Source of the DNA: Prochilodus magdalenae
Lineage: Eukaryota; Chordata; Actinopteri; Characiformes; Prochilodontidae
Direction: 5' to 3'
Length of the DNA: 64,000 bases
Assembly: GCA_024036415.1 (NCBI GenBank)
Contig: JAMWET010003062.1
Location: 1,503,077-1,567,076, forward strand
Shown piece after piece: positions 23,803 through 34,853 of this stretch. How positions within the stretch are numbered: position 1 is the first letter of the stretch; each line of letters starts with the position of its first letter. The position numbers and the translations under genes are program-made. The notes under the pieces are model-generated. The model worked only from the letters and a program-made list of their open reading frames with translations. It searched no databases and was not told where the DNA came from.

Positions 23803-24477
23803 GTGTGTATCATTTATTAAGACTGCACAAATTCTGCCTTCAATCTGTTTTTTATTACAGTTTTTCTCATTTGGAAAGCTTGTTGACAAGTCATTAGCAT
23901 TTCTCTGGCCCTGGAAGTGTTTGTTGTGGAAACATTCCCTCTCCATGTTTCTCCCTCTCTGTCTCTCACCCTTTCCATCACTCTTTCCCTCTCCATATCT
24001 TTCTCCATTTCTCCCATATTCTCCTTCTCTAAATGAGCCCCAGGCCAGAGCTAACATCAGCAAATGAACGTTTTGGGCTTTTTAGCGATGAATACTGAAT
24101 GTAGTCATTTATAATCCTTAACTATCATCATGGGTTCTATAATGCTTGCTAATGAGGTGTGTTTGTGTGTCTGTGTGGCTGGTTAGCTGGACACCTGTAG
24201 CCCTTCTTTTGAGTGGAATAAACACCCAAACATGTAGTTTGAAGAAAAAAAAAGAGCGGTATTGAGACAATACAAAAAAACAGTGACTTGGCACGTGAGC
24301 AAGAGAGAGACAGAGCTATTGTTTAAGTGACTCAAGCTGTTGGATGGTGTATGATGCTTAAGGGCACTTCTCTGGCCCTTCTGCTCCTCTATCTATCCCT
24401 TTATCCCTCTATTCATCCACACATTCAAGAACATAGACCCCCCCAAAAACCCCCAGCTGCCTAAACCCCTCCCTCGT

Positions 24478-24479
<2 letters not shown>
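23803..24479. other. Unannotated DNA with a CT-rich stretch
   Basis: A pyrimidine-rich block lies at about 23935-24031. No gene was recognised. Confidence 0.4.

Positions 24480-24513
<34 letters not shown>
24480..24513 (+). repeat. (CA)n microsatellite
   Basis: Uninterrupted CA dinucleotide run of about 17 units. Confidence 0.95.
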
Positions 24514-24515
<2 letters not shown>

Positions 24516-26030
24516 CTGACACACACCCCTGCAGTTAGATTACAGTAATGAATTGTTCACAGGTGCTGATGATGAGCCCCTGAGCATCACTGTGGCGATG
24601 AGACTTGCCAGGCGCAGGCCAAGTGGAAAAGACCAGATGCACTCTACACCCTTCACCATCGTGAGCCCCCCCCGCCACCCACCCACACACACACTACTAA
24701 CACACATACATATGTAGCCTAGTTTGATGGCCTTAATAGCCCGAATGGCAGGGGATTTAAGCGCCAGGTTGCGTGTATGTGTGTGGGGATGCGTACGCAT
24801 GTAAGAGAAATCATGGGGGAGGAAAGTCGAGGACTGGATAAGGCTAAACTGGACAGATGGGTTTAGTAGGGGAAGTTTTTTAATGACCGAGACATTGCAT
24901 ATGTGTGTGTCTGTGTGTGTATGGGGCTGGCAGTGTTTGGACCTGTGTGATGTGTATGTCTGTTTGCTATTTGGCGCTGCAGCAGTGTTGAGATTGCACC
25001 GCGGCTGCCTGAAGGTGAGTAGTGTTTTATGGTATAAAGTCTCCCTGCTACTAGCTTGTGTATATACACACACGCATACTTTCTCCCAACTACTTATTTT
25101 ATGGTTGAGCAATTCAGTTAGATGGGACTTTTGAGGGTGAGAGGCAGCAAATGTGCATACCCTTAACTTACCGACACCCCTAGGTCAGATTTCCTTAATG
25201 TTACTTATATCTGCTTTCACACATACGCAGACCAGGACCTGACCAATGTACTGGTAGTCTGATGTTGTCGTTCAGTATTTGAAGTTCCGTTAATATTGGG
25301 GGTAGATGATTAGATAACGACAATTTTTACAACTAAAAACAAAGAAAAAATAATGGATAAGTTATTTAACATTAAAGCAAAATGGTGCTTTTTCAAATTA
25401 TTAAAAAAATATATATTTTCACTTAGAAGAAGTGTTCTCAAATTATTGGAACCTTGTTATAGTGTATATGATTCACATGTAAATCTCACCAGTAAAACAC
25501 AGCTTGTTTTGTGCTGAAACATTGATGTTAGCACAACCGAGTCAATAAAGACTCTGTAAAGTAGTACATGCTGATTATGGTAATACATTTCCTGATTGTT
25601 AAAGTAAACTAAAACGAAAAATATAGTTCATTAAAGCACAGAAATCTTTAACTGTAAAAAGTCTTTCACCATATGTAGTTATATAACCCAATATTTTTTT
25701 TTTTAACTTTCAGCTCCTTAAAATAAATATCCCTCACAAACTTTTTTTATATCGGTCACAACATTAGTAAACATGTCCATTTGTCAGATTAGCATTAGCG
25801 GTGTAAAATAGCCCTTCCCCTGTTTTTATTTCTCTCTTTCTCTCTCTTCCTAGGCATTTTCTTTCCTCCCTCCCCCCATTTCTCTTTCTGTCTTTTCCTG
25901 TAGGCTTATGGATTCTTTTGTAATGTGACTCTACAGCACTCATTACTCTCCTGCCATAAGGATGGATATTATCTGTGGCTTAATACTGCTGCTGTGTGTG
26001 GCTCGGGGTAGAAATACATCTTTTTAATTC
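24514..26030. other. Unannotated DNA
   Basis: No supported gene. The 190-codon minus-strand frame at 24540-25112 is rich in His/Thr from CA-type sequence and has no domain. A pyrimidine-rich stretch lies at about 25825-25905. Confidence 0.35.
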
Positions 26031-26033
26031 CAG

Positions 26034-26228
26034 TACTGTCACAAACCTCGATTTTCATTTCGAGTTAAGACTGTAAAACATAAATATATGACTATTAATA
26101 TGTCAGGGTTTTATGCGCATAAAACTAAAAATATGTTTTACACATGCGCACAGACACACAAATATAATTAGACAGCCACCAACAAAGTTGAGTATCTATC
26201 ATTTTGTGGTTTTGAGCATATTAAAGGT

Positions 26229-26267
<39 letters not shown>

Positions 26268-26322
26268 GTCACAAACTTCAGTTTTCATTTCAAGATACAA
26301 AATGTATGTAGCTATGAATATG
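26034..26322 (+). repeat. Imperfect ~65-bp direct repeat flanking a (TG)n run
   Basis: ACTGTCACAAACCTCG with ATTTTCATTTCGAG at 26034-26102 is repeated at 26264-26322 as ACTGTCACAAACTTCAG with TTTTCATTTCAAGA, followed in both by a shared A-rich part and ATGAATATG or a similar ending. The spacing is 230 bp. The second copy directly follows the TG microsatellite. It is non-coding. Confidence 0.7.
26230..26263 (+). repeat. (TG)n microsatellite
   Basis: TG dinucleotide run of about 17 units. Confidence 0.95.
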
Positions 26323-26768
26323 TGCAAAACTTGGGTGACTGCCAGTTTAAATATATTTTTTTAAGGCAAAATAAAGTATTGTGCATTATGTTGTCTAGGC
26401 TCTGTGCCCCATATCTGGTTTACTGAGCCAGCTAACAACTAAGCAGTGTGTGATTGTAATCCACCAGCCAGGTTTGTGGTCCTAAACAAGAGCAATAAGG
26501 GCAATTCATTTTTGTGATATTAATTTTATTAAATTAATTCAATGCTCTTCAGAAACAGGGCAAAGGTCAACAGATTCCACTAGTCTACCCATACTTTGTC
26601 CACCAATGTGTCTACATTTTTGTTACTGTTGAAAACACATGAGCATTACTCCCAATGCTTGTGACAACCTACCTTACTGAGTCACTCTTAGCCTGTCTAG
26701 CTGCAGTCTGTACTGCACACTGTGGTTTCTCTGGATTTTGGCTGGTGGTCATAATAATGTGACTGTGT
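26323..26768. other. Unannotated DNA
   Basis: AT-rich sequence with no gene or repeat recognised. Confidence 0.35.
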
Positions 26769-27012
26769 ATATCATTGCTGTCCAAAGAAAAACAAGTATC
26801 TCCAAACTGGCAATTTTACAGGAAAGACCCAAAATGTCATTTCATTTTAATGTAAGCCGATGGAACCAGAGTTTTTGCAGAGCGATTTTGGGCCATTTCT
26901 GTTGGTCCATTCATCATGAAATTTATAAAGTGCAGACCATGTAAACAAATGATCCATAAAAGTAAAATCAACAAAAATTGAGAAACATGTTTGGACAGCA
27001 GTGATATCTATA
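26769..27012 (+). mobile_element. MITE family B, copy 2
   Basis: The second copy of the family seen at 2838-3094, in the same orientation. The ends are inverted: left ATATCATTGCTGTCCAA, right TTGGACAGCAGTGATAT. The internal TTTTGGGCCATTTCTGT and AAATCAACAAAAAT motifs are shared. It is about 245 bp with no coding potential. Confidence 0.7.
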
Positions 27013-27174
27013 TGGGCAGTGTATTTTTGATTATGTCTCCATTCGCATTACAAGCAGTTCTTTTTAATGTGAATAAACATGCATACTGAAATTTTGCTCT
27101 GTACTAGTACATTTGTAGTGTACTAGTGTACACTAGTTATCCAGAGTTACTTTTACTTTGTCAGCTTGAACCAG

Positions 27175-27545
27175 TCTGGCTATTCTTTGTTGGCTTCTTT
27201 CATTGACAAGGCTTTTCTGCTCACAGAGTGGCCACTCACTGGATGTTTTTTTTTTTTTTTTTTTATTGCACCATTCTGAGTAAACGCTAGAGACTGTTGC
27301 GTGTGAAGATCCCAGCAGATCAGCAGGTACAGAATTGCTGAAACCTGCTGTCTGGCACCAAAAGTCATGTTATGGCCAAAATCACTGCCATTACCCCACC
27401 GCCCCTCTGCAAAGTTACAGTGGCTGAAATGTTCATTGTCTGAGGAATCTGGTGTGGCATGCATGATTCTATGCTTTTATGCACTGCACTATGTGATTGG
27501 ATAATTGCATAATTGTGTGAATGAGTAAGCCCTGCACTACAATTT
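27175..27545 (+). repeat. Abundant fish-type dispersed repeat, family D
   Basis: Contains TTTTCTGCTCACAGAGTGGC, CACTCACTGGATG, a poly-T run (27247-27264), AAACGCTAGAGACTGTTGCG, CTGTCTGGCACCA and ATGCATGATTCTATGC in the order I remember from a very common teleost repeat. It is non-coding, and the transposon class is not known to me. The identification is from memory and has no second copy in the window. Confidence 0.5.
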
Positions 27546-27960
27546 AGGCTAAATGACATTTTTCCTACTGTTCAGTAAAGCTTGTCTGACCTAGCAACAG
27601 TCACCACAAAAATAATGGATGTGTTAGCAGAGCATGGATAGGTTTTGATTGTATTGAACAGGCAGGCACATCCTGGATAGTCCCACAGCACACACCATTT
27701 TTTTTATTTTAGTTGTGTCAGGTCCGTTAGCCGGATCTCAGTCCCACAAGTCCCAGTGGTGCCATTCTCTGAATGGTCCTATTTAACCCCCCTCCACTCT
27801 CATTCTTACCCATTCCAGTTGGCTGATCCAGGAGTCCACAGTGCCCATGCCGGCACTCCAAATGAGATTATTTCACAACGATTGGCCAGTGACCCTTTTA
27901 AAGGGCTATCCTACTGTGTGTGTGTGAGAGAGAGTGTGTGTGTGCATGTATACACACACT
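27546..27960. other. Unannotated DNA
   Basis: No gene was recognised. A TG/AG simple stretch lies at about 27916-27945. Confidence 0.35.
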
Positions 27961-27969
27961 AAATTATTC

Positions 27970-28310
27970 ATACTCTGAAACAAGTGTGGCACGCCCCATG
28001 AATAAGTAAAGCTGGGAATGGCCCCACTCACCGCACTGTTTGGAGCCCAGGCCCCTACAGACGCTTTAATCAATAGATTAATATTTCATAGGTTAATCAG
28101 GGATACCTTTCAAATTAATTTAAGTTCTAATTCGATTTGGATTTCATTTGAGTTGTAGGCGGCCAGAGTGTTTTCTTCTATTGCCACAGATCTGCTTAAT
28201 TACATATGCTATATAAATGGCTTTTCAGGCACCTTATTTAATAAGCATTAAATCATAAATATTCTTAATCAAACCATGTAATTATGCACTGGTATATGCT
28301 CTTGTAAAGT
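27970..28310. other. Candidate conserved non-coding element
   Basis: A non-repetitive block packed with AT-core words (CTTTAATCAATAGATTAAT, GGTTAATCAGGGATACC, TCTGCTTAATTACATATG, CATTAAATCATAAATATTC, CCATGTAATTATGCAC). It reads like a homeodomain/POU-rich enhancer. The inference is by composition only. Confidence 0.3.
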
Positions 28311-30280
28311 AACTATTGCCTTATGTTTAATATACTGCCTTTATTCTATTTGGAACATGGAAGTTTTAGACTAACACCAAGTCTGGATAAGTGATGCACA
28401 GGTGAGCCATTGGATGTGAGATAAAAGTGAAAAATCATTCTCCAGTTAACCTTTTATAAATCACCTCGCTTTCTGTCTGCCAATTAACTGTCTGCTTTCT
28501 CTGTCCAGACAGCAGAGCTGGATAAAGGCTTTTAAATGGGTAGTTCATTTCCTTCAAGCTGGACAGAGTAGACCTGCAGGTCACACTCACTTTCATGCCT
28601 GACTTTCACTTCATCTTTCCTTGCAGTAGTTTCCAAACTACCCCAAGCTCTTTGGTGGGGGAACATATAATGGTTCAGATCACCCAGTACATCGGATAAG
28701 GTTAATGCAGCAGCACTATGGATCTATCCTACTTTTCCATTGCTGCTGGAGATGATGAGCCTAGAAGCACATATTTCTGTCTTTTATTCTGTATTATTCT
28801 CAGTTAATAGCATGATTTCTCAGTGGCTTTGTCACATTTATTATAATATGCAAGAACATGACCAAACCAATAGTTCCCAAATACTTTAGGTTCACATGTC
28901 AGTCACTTTTTTTATTGTTACTCTAATGGCACAAACATTTTTAAAAAAGCCCTTAAGACCCCCTTTGTACCTGGTCACTTCATGTGACGACTATCTGTAT
29001 TGTATGCTCATGAGGTTCACATTTTGCGTCTCCAGTTAGTTGGAGTGAAATCTGATTGCTGTGTGGGATGCATTGTTTATCCATTCAGGCTATATTGTCT
29101 GCAGGTTGTTTAACACTGTAATGCCTTTGGGGGGATTTTGGGTGTTGAATGTGTCTTGGAGAGACTGATGTATTTTCACTGCTATATAATGTGACTCATA
29201 TTTATCTCAGACCACCTCTTAAAGAGATTTGTATCTGTTTTAAATGTATCTTCATTTACACTTTTTTAATGTGGCTCGGCTTTATCCAAGTATAATCCCA
29301 AAATCCATTAACTGGCTAGGTATAAATGGGATAGTAGTTATCTGAATTCTATTCTGAATGTGTGCACAGGCTCAAACTATAGTAAAGCGCATAAAACAAT
29401 ATAAGCAGCAAAGTGCCTCTTTATAGAATGAGTGGTAGGATGTAGAAATACTCAGTATTGACATCTGCTCCGGAGGCAGATGTTAATAAATTAAAGAACC
29501 AAAGATAAAATGAAAGTTTCTAAATGTCCATTGAATGAATGTCCAATTCAATTCCACTTCTCCACAGCCCAGTGTAGGAGGCTTCAGTGATGATCCAGAT
29601 GTCAGTGAGGGGGTGGGTCTTTTGTTTCTTTTCAAGAAGGATGATAGTTGAGAGAAAGGTGGCCATTTGAGAACCTTCAGGGTCTTTAGCCTGACTGAGA
29701 ATCATCAATTGTCAGCAATAGTCATCATTGTCTTTCTTTTTTGGCTTTTGTGATAGATCACATCTCAGGAATTAAGATTAAGGAAGTTGTTTTAGTACTG
29801 ATGGTAAATTATCCTGCTGAGTTCAGACCATCCATATGGCCCCAGATGGCCATAGCAGGCCTTAAACTGCCTGATATTCAGTTATTAATCTTAAAACTTT
29901 TCACCCAAACACTATAAATATAGTTGTTATGTCAGTTATGTAAGTTGTTACATAAATTACGTACTTATAAAAGTAAGACACTGAATTGCAGACGTGGCAA
30001 AGGTTCCTAAAGTTGAGGGGGTTAAAAACACTACAGTAACGACTAGGCAGAGTCATTCCTTTCCTCTGTCACTCTCTCTGTTTCTTTGACATATACTGAC
30101 ACACAGGAGTAGGTAAGGCACAGCTGTCAGCCTGCTACTGTTTCCTTAATTTTTTCTCTCTTTGTTTCATAAGATAGAGCAATCACGTCTTTCCCATTCA
30201 GCAAGATATGCTGGCACAGGCTGCCAAGCATCGCTCTCTGTTTCTCTCACTCATAGCCACACACACACGCATACTCACAC
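28311..30280. other. Unannotated DNA
   Basis: No gene, RNA or recognised repeat in this AT-rich stretch. Confidence 0.35.
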
Positions 30281-30284
30281 AGAC

Positions 30285-30700
30285 ACGCTCCCGCTGCGGT
30301 CAGGAGGGCACCTTCTCAACACTGGCACGGTTCAGCTCAATTAGCGCACTTGGAAGCTGGGGGGAGTGATGGAGCGAGCGAGCGATAGAGAGAGAAGAAC
30401 GAGAGACAACAAGGGCGAGAGAGCGGGGGAAGCGGAGGATCCCTCGTCTGCCAAGTCTCCCTCCCGCTCCTGCGGGAGCTCGTGGGCCGCCTTTGTGTGC
30501 CGTCTGCCTGCCCGCTTTGTTTGTAAATAAGCTGTCTGGAAAATTAGCCAGGGCAGACGATCTCGCTATCAGTCTCTTTCCCTCACTTTTTCTCTCTCGC
30601 CGTGCCCTCCTCCATCTCCCTGCAGGCTCCCGGGGCCCCGTCCCAGCCGAAATGGCCCCTTGCCGCGATGAAGAGTGCGCCACTCAAGTAACCACAAAGG
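30285..30700. promoter_or_regulatory. CpG-rich patch, possible promoter
   Basis: The GC and CpG content rises sharply against the surrounding AT-rich DNA (GAGCGAGCGAGCGATAG, CCCGCTCCTGCGGGAGCTCG, CCGGGGCCCCG). The left part is purine-rich (about 30365-30445). It ends in an exon-like segment at 30626-30764. It could be a distal alternative promoter of the gene whose CpG island lies near 54.8 kb, or of a separate transcript. Confidence 0.4.
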
Positions 30701-30764
30701 AAAAGGCCAAAAGTTGCTGCAAGTGTCCAGACACAAGGCAGCCACAAAGAGATGGGAAAACAAG
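30626..30764 (+). CDS. Candidate exon, product unknown
   Basis: This segment is bordered on the left by a long pyrimidine tract ending CTGCAG, a good splice acceptor, and on the right by ACAAG followed by GTACGC, an acceptable donor. A start codon at 30652 opens MAPCRDEECATQVTTKEKAK and then a short cysteine-containing basic stretch (KSCCKCPDTR). The frame is open through the exon, and also upstream of the start. I do not recognise the peptide. The candidate donor lies within five or six bases of the left end of a MITE, which weakens the case because the MITE insertion may have created the apparent border. It could equally be 5' untranslated exon sequence. Confidence 0.25.
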
Positions 30765-30769
30765 GTACG

Positions 30770-30940
30770 CTCTTAAAATAAAGATGCCATAGGGCTCTTT
30801 GAAGCGATGCCATAGAGGAACCACTTTGATTAGCCCAAAACACCTTTCAGTGGATGGTTCTTTGAACCACCACTCAATTAAAAGGTTCTTCAGGGAACCC
30901 AAAGTAGCACTACAAAGGGGCATCTTTATTTTTAAGAGAG
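30770..30940 (+). mobile_element. MITE family C
   Basis: Terminal inverted repeats are visible: left GCTCTTAAAATAAAGATGCC, right GGCATCTTTATTTTTAAGAG. The inner part contains GATGCCATAGAGGAACCAC, TGGTTCTTTGAACC and AAAGGTTCTTCAGGGAACC, typical of a common fish MITE rich in GGTTCTT words. It is about 170 bp, non-coding, and abuts the candidate exon donor at 30765. Confidence 0.7.
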
Positions 30941-31484
30941 CTTTTTGCAAGAGTTGTCTTATGAGAGAGGGTGAGATAAGGAAAGGAGGACACAGAGCTT
31001 GAAGGTGTGGTTATAAAATAGCAGTTATGAAAAAAACGTTAAAAAGCTATTATCAGCAGCATAAGGAGGACAACGGTGTGCCAGAAAGATTGCTCTGGAG
31101 CTGTGTGCAGAGTGGTGATGCTGGAATTGAATCTAGCAATGGTGGTGAGGCATTAAAGTTCTTTTAGCAGTTTGAATCATCTGAAGGCTTGAATCATTCA
31201 GTTGTCAAATAAACTCACTTAGCAATTCATTGAGAATTTATTAATTCTCTGTATCAAGAACAAATCCCAAATACGGAACAATTAAATGTCGGTGTCTTTG
31301 TGAAAAGATGTTTCACTGTTGGTGGGTTTTAAGTAGATATTTCATTTTGAAAACTGTTGGTGAATGAGGTCCATTTTATCAGCCCCACTTATCATATAGG
31401 GCTTTGTACTCCTGCTATTACTGACTGTAGTTTATCTGTTTTGTTTCCTAATTTGTTGCCCAGTTTTACCCTGTTCTTCAGTGG
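30941..31484. other. Unannotated DNA
   Basis: No gene was recognised in this AT-rich stretch. Confidence 0.35.
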
Positions 31485-32125
31485 TCACAGACCTAACAGG
31501 ACCACCACAGAGCAAATATTATTTAGTGGAGGTCAAGCATTCAAAGCACTGCAGTGACATTAATGTGGTGGTGGCATGTTATAGTATGTTACGCTGGTGG
31601 GAGTGGATCAGACACAGCAGTGCTGCTGGAATTTATAAGCACTGTGGCCACTCCTACTATCAGACACTCCTACCTTGTTTGTCCACCTCGTAGATGTAAA
31701 ACCAGAAAGAATTTGCTCATCTGCTGCTGAATAGTTTGTGTTGATCATCCTTCATCAGTGGTCAAGGGACGCTGCCCACAGGACTCTGCCCACAGGACTC
31801 TGCCCACAGGACTCTGCCCACAGGACTCTGCCCACAGGACGCTGCCCACAGGACGCTGCCCACAGGATGCTGTTGGCTGGATTGTTTTGGTTGGTGGACT
31901 ATTCTCAGTCAAGCAGTGATAATGAGGTGTTTAAAACTCCAGCAGCACTACTGTGTCTGATCCACTCACACCAACACAACATACAATAACACAACTCTAC
32001 CACATGAGTGGCACTGCAGTGCTAAGAATGAGCCACCCTCCAAATACTGCCTGCTTCGTGTGGGTCATCTGGGGGTCCTGACCATTGACGAACAGGATGA
32101 AAGGGGATTAATAAAGTATGCATAC
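31485..32125 (+). repeat. Fold-back repeat family A, copy 2 (longest)
   Basis: The fullest copy of the family seen at 3245-3478 and 49478-50118. It contains an internal inverted pair: GTGGATCAGACACAGCAGTG at about 31606 and CACTACTGTGTCTGATCCAC at about 31949, so the two halves can fold back. Outer motifs include GGACCACCACAGAG on the left and its partner region GGGTCATCTGGGGGTCCTG on the right. It carries the 14-bp minisatellite at 31767-31864. It is a non-coding element of unknown class. Confidence 0.75.
31767..31864 (+). repeat. 14-bp minisatellite, seven units
   Basis: Seven consecutive units of GGACKCTGCCCACA (K is G or T). Units 1, 6 and 7 have G at the variable position and units 2-5 have T. 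The other full family A copy has a single such site (about 49653-49675), so the array expanded inside this copy. Confidence 0.95.
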
Positions 32126-32796
32126 TCTATGGTATGTGGAGCTCGTATAATGCGTACACAAATGTTTGTGTTTATATTGATGGTTGTTACTTTTATTTTG
32201 ATTAATTAAATATTATTATGGATGGAATTACAGTAATAAACTGCATTTTTAAGGTTTTTAGCTAGCTGTTAAACTTGGCAGAATTCAACATATATAACCC
32301 TACCAACTTCCACACTCTGTAGAATATATAACATATAATAGACAGTGTATGAAAAGACAGTTGTATTAAAACTCATTTATCACATTCCTATCACAAGTCC
32401 CTTAGTCCAGTGTTTGATATCGTACATGACCACAAGCTACTGTTGAGCATCTTAGCAGATTTTCATAGTTCTGAATCAGTTCAGTCTGTTTATCCAAAGA
32501 TTAATTCCAAAGGGTGACTCACTTATAAATGGCATATCACTCCTGGCAATGACTCGGCCAGGGTGGGCTAGGGTGAGGTGGCGAGGGTATTGGGTGGCGG
32601 CATGCCAGCAGGAGTGTGAAAAGAGAGCTGGAGAAAGCCAAGACCACACAGCTCATAAATCATAGTCATGCCAACTTCTCTTCGTATTAATGCAGTGAGG
32701 GAACGTGTCTGGGATTCTCTGTCTGCTTCTCTCTGGGATAGAGAGGGAAATTTTAAGAAATACAAGTGCCAAAAATGTTTGTTTATAGTGAAATCA
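32126..32796. other. Unannotated DNA
   Basis: AT-rich sequence with no gene recognised. Confidence 0.35.
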
Positions 32797-32893
32797 TAGA
32801 AGAACCACTTTTGGTTTCTTGAAGAACCTTTCAGTTATTGTACCAGAGTTTTAGCATTTATCACTGAGAGGTGGCGGTTCTATGGCATGCTTT
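32797..32893 (+). mobile_element. MITE family C fragment
   Basis: Contains CATAGAAGAACCACTTTTGG, AAGAACCTTTCAGT and, inverted at the right, CGGTTCTATGGCATG. These words are shared with the family C copy at 30770-30940. The terminal AATAAAGATGCC blocks are missing. Confidence 0.5.
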
Positions 32894-34530
32894 CTGTCTC
32901 TCTCTGAGCCTTCTGACACTGGACCATTAGGACACAAGGTCCAAAATGACATGAAAAACAAACACAAATGAAATGCTCTTAATTTATAGAGCATTAAAGG
33001 GCACAATGCTGTATTTTTGTATTTTGTTCTTTTTCTTTAAGGCTCACCTTGCCTGTTTTGTACTTTTATATACAAAAAATAGTCCCAATTCGTATCTTAT
33101 AACCTAAGTGTGAATAAGAAGAGCTAAACTGCTGCAGGCTGAGTACGGAGAAACATATATCCCCAGCCCCCCATTAAACCCTCTTTTTCATACTCCATCC
33201 TGAATGCCCTCCAGGAATACTGGGTAAACTGGGCTGTGAATGCCAGGGTTCTGTGCCAAATCCAGGAGAGTTGGTGCAGTTGGCACAGCTGTGTGATTGT
33301 GTTTGGCTCATATTGCCTATTTGTTCCCAACCTCTGTCCTGAAGTAGCCCTGTCCGGCACATTTTACTACTGTTCTGCTCTAACACTAACACTCCCACTT
33401 TCCCTTTGTTTAATGAGCTCATTTGTTGGAGAAATGAAAACCTATTCAGAAATAAGCTGTTCCAGGTTGGGAACAACTTATTCTTTAGTTTGGTCTGTTT
33501 TGATATATGTGAACAATCCACATGGTATAGCCGAAACTGAACCGAGCTCTAGCAGAAAGCACAGGTCTTGGCTTTCCTCCGAATGAACCCCACTTTAGTT
33601 CGCTGCTGGTGGGAACGCAGCTTTATTTGAGGGAATACGATATCAGAGCATGCTTTTCTGCTTCCTCTAGCAGAACGTCAGTCCTGTGCTGTCTGTATAA
33701 TCTGCCTGTTTTAATGTCTGACTCTTGACAGACACTTATATCATTCTTGCAGTACGGGCTGCTGCTGCTGCTACTGGTGGCAAATAAAATAATAGTAATG
33801 TGTAATAACAAGGCATATGTTGCATCAGCGACCTAGTTAGTGAAAAACCAACAATAAAGCAGCAGATATCAAGTAAGGTTTATTTTTATTGTTGTTTTGA
33901 CTGCCAAGCACATTAATGCTAGAAGCACATTAGTGCTTGTGCGAGTGAATCAAATGAAGAAGATAATGTTGCACTAAAACCTACTCTAGTTTGGACTTTA
34001 GCAAGCTAAGGAGGTGTGAAAACAACCTTAGTTAGTCAGAGTTAAGGGAGTGCTGCCTTTAGGGCAGCACAAACCCTATGAGTCATGATAGTTAGCTTTT
34101 TCTGGTCTTTGTGACACACAAAGAAATTAGTCTTCATCAGTAGCTGAGGAGTCTCAGGCCAAGCCCTGATTATGCAGCCTAGGCTGCGCTAATAGTGTTA
34201 GTTCTGCTATCCATCCACAGGCCTTGGGTTTACAACACGCACACACAATAAAGCTCTTCCCTCTTATCCAGTTAAAAAACAGAACTGCAAACTTTCAGAT
34301 AGACTTTTCCTAGCCGCATCTCAGCACATCCATTCATCATTCTGAGGAGCGAATCTTTCCTAAATACCTTGTTAATATCACTTGCGCCTCTTTTTTCTTT
34401 CTTTTTAAAATTCATAACTTCCATTAAACGGGGCTTGCTTATAGAATGATTGAATTAAAGCAAAATAAGGGGGAAAATTCCTGGAAGTGTTGTGCTCCTG
34501 AGCAGGCAGTAAACACAGCAATTTATCATC
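32894..34530. other. Unannotated DNA
   Basis: No supported gene. The overlapping frames of about 115 codons near 33174-33586 on both strands have no known domain. Confidence 0.35.
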
Positions 34531-34539
34531 GCGGCTAAA

Positions 34540-34815
34540 TGGAGAATTAGGTGTCTTGTTTTATGAGTCCTGGAGGTGCGCTCTTTTCATTCTGCGAGGC
34601 GGCTGCATCTGGAAAGATTAAATTAAAATTCCACCACCAATGCTGCCGCCACGCCACGCGTCACCGCTCTTCTGCCTGTCTTTTAAGCTAATTAAGTGCA
34701 ATTATTTCAATTAGATATCGAGGAAGGAGACAAATAATCATTACTATGTAATCAGTTTGTGCTGTAACAATTTGGGAGCTGGCTCACACTGTTGGGCACC
34801 ATGGAAGTTTAACAG
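34540..34815. other. Candidate conserved non-coding element
   Basis: A non-repetitive block containing ATCTGGAAAGATTAAATTAA, CTAATTAAGTGCAATTATTT, AATTAGATATCGAGG and AATAATCATTACTATG, plus a CpG-containing part (CCGCCACGCCACGCGTCACC). It resembles a homeobox-rich developmental enhancer. It ends abruptly at the long CT tract. Conservation is not testable here. Confidence 0.35.
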
Positions 34816-34818
34816 AGA

Positions 34819-34819
<1 letters not shown>

Positions 34820-34853
<34 letters not shown>

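Noticed and set aside
24540..25112. 190-codon open frame on the minus strand
   Set aside because: Rich in His and Thr from CA-type simple sequence, with no known domain and no supporting signals.
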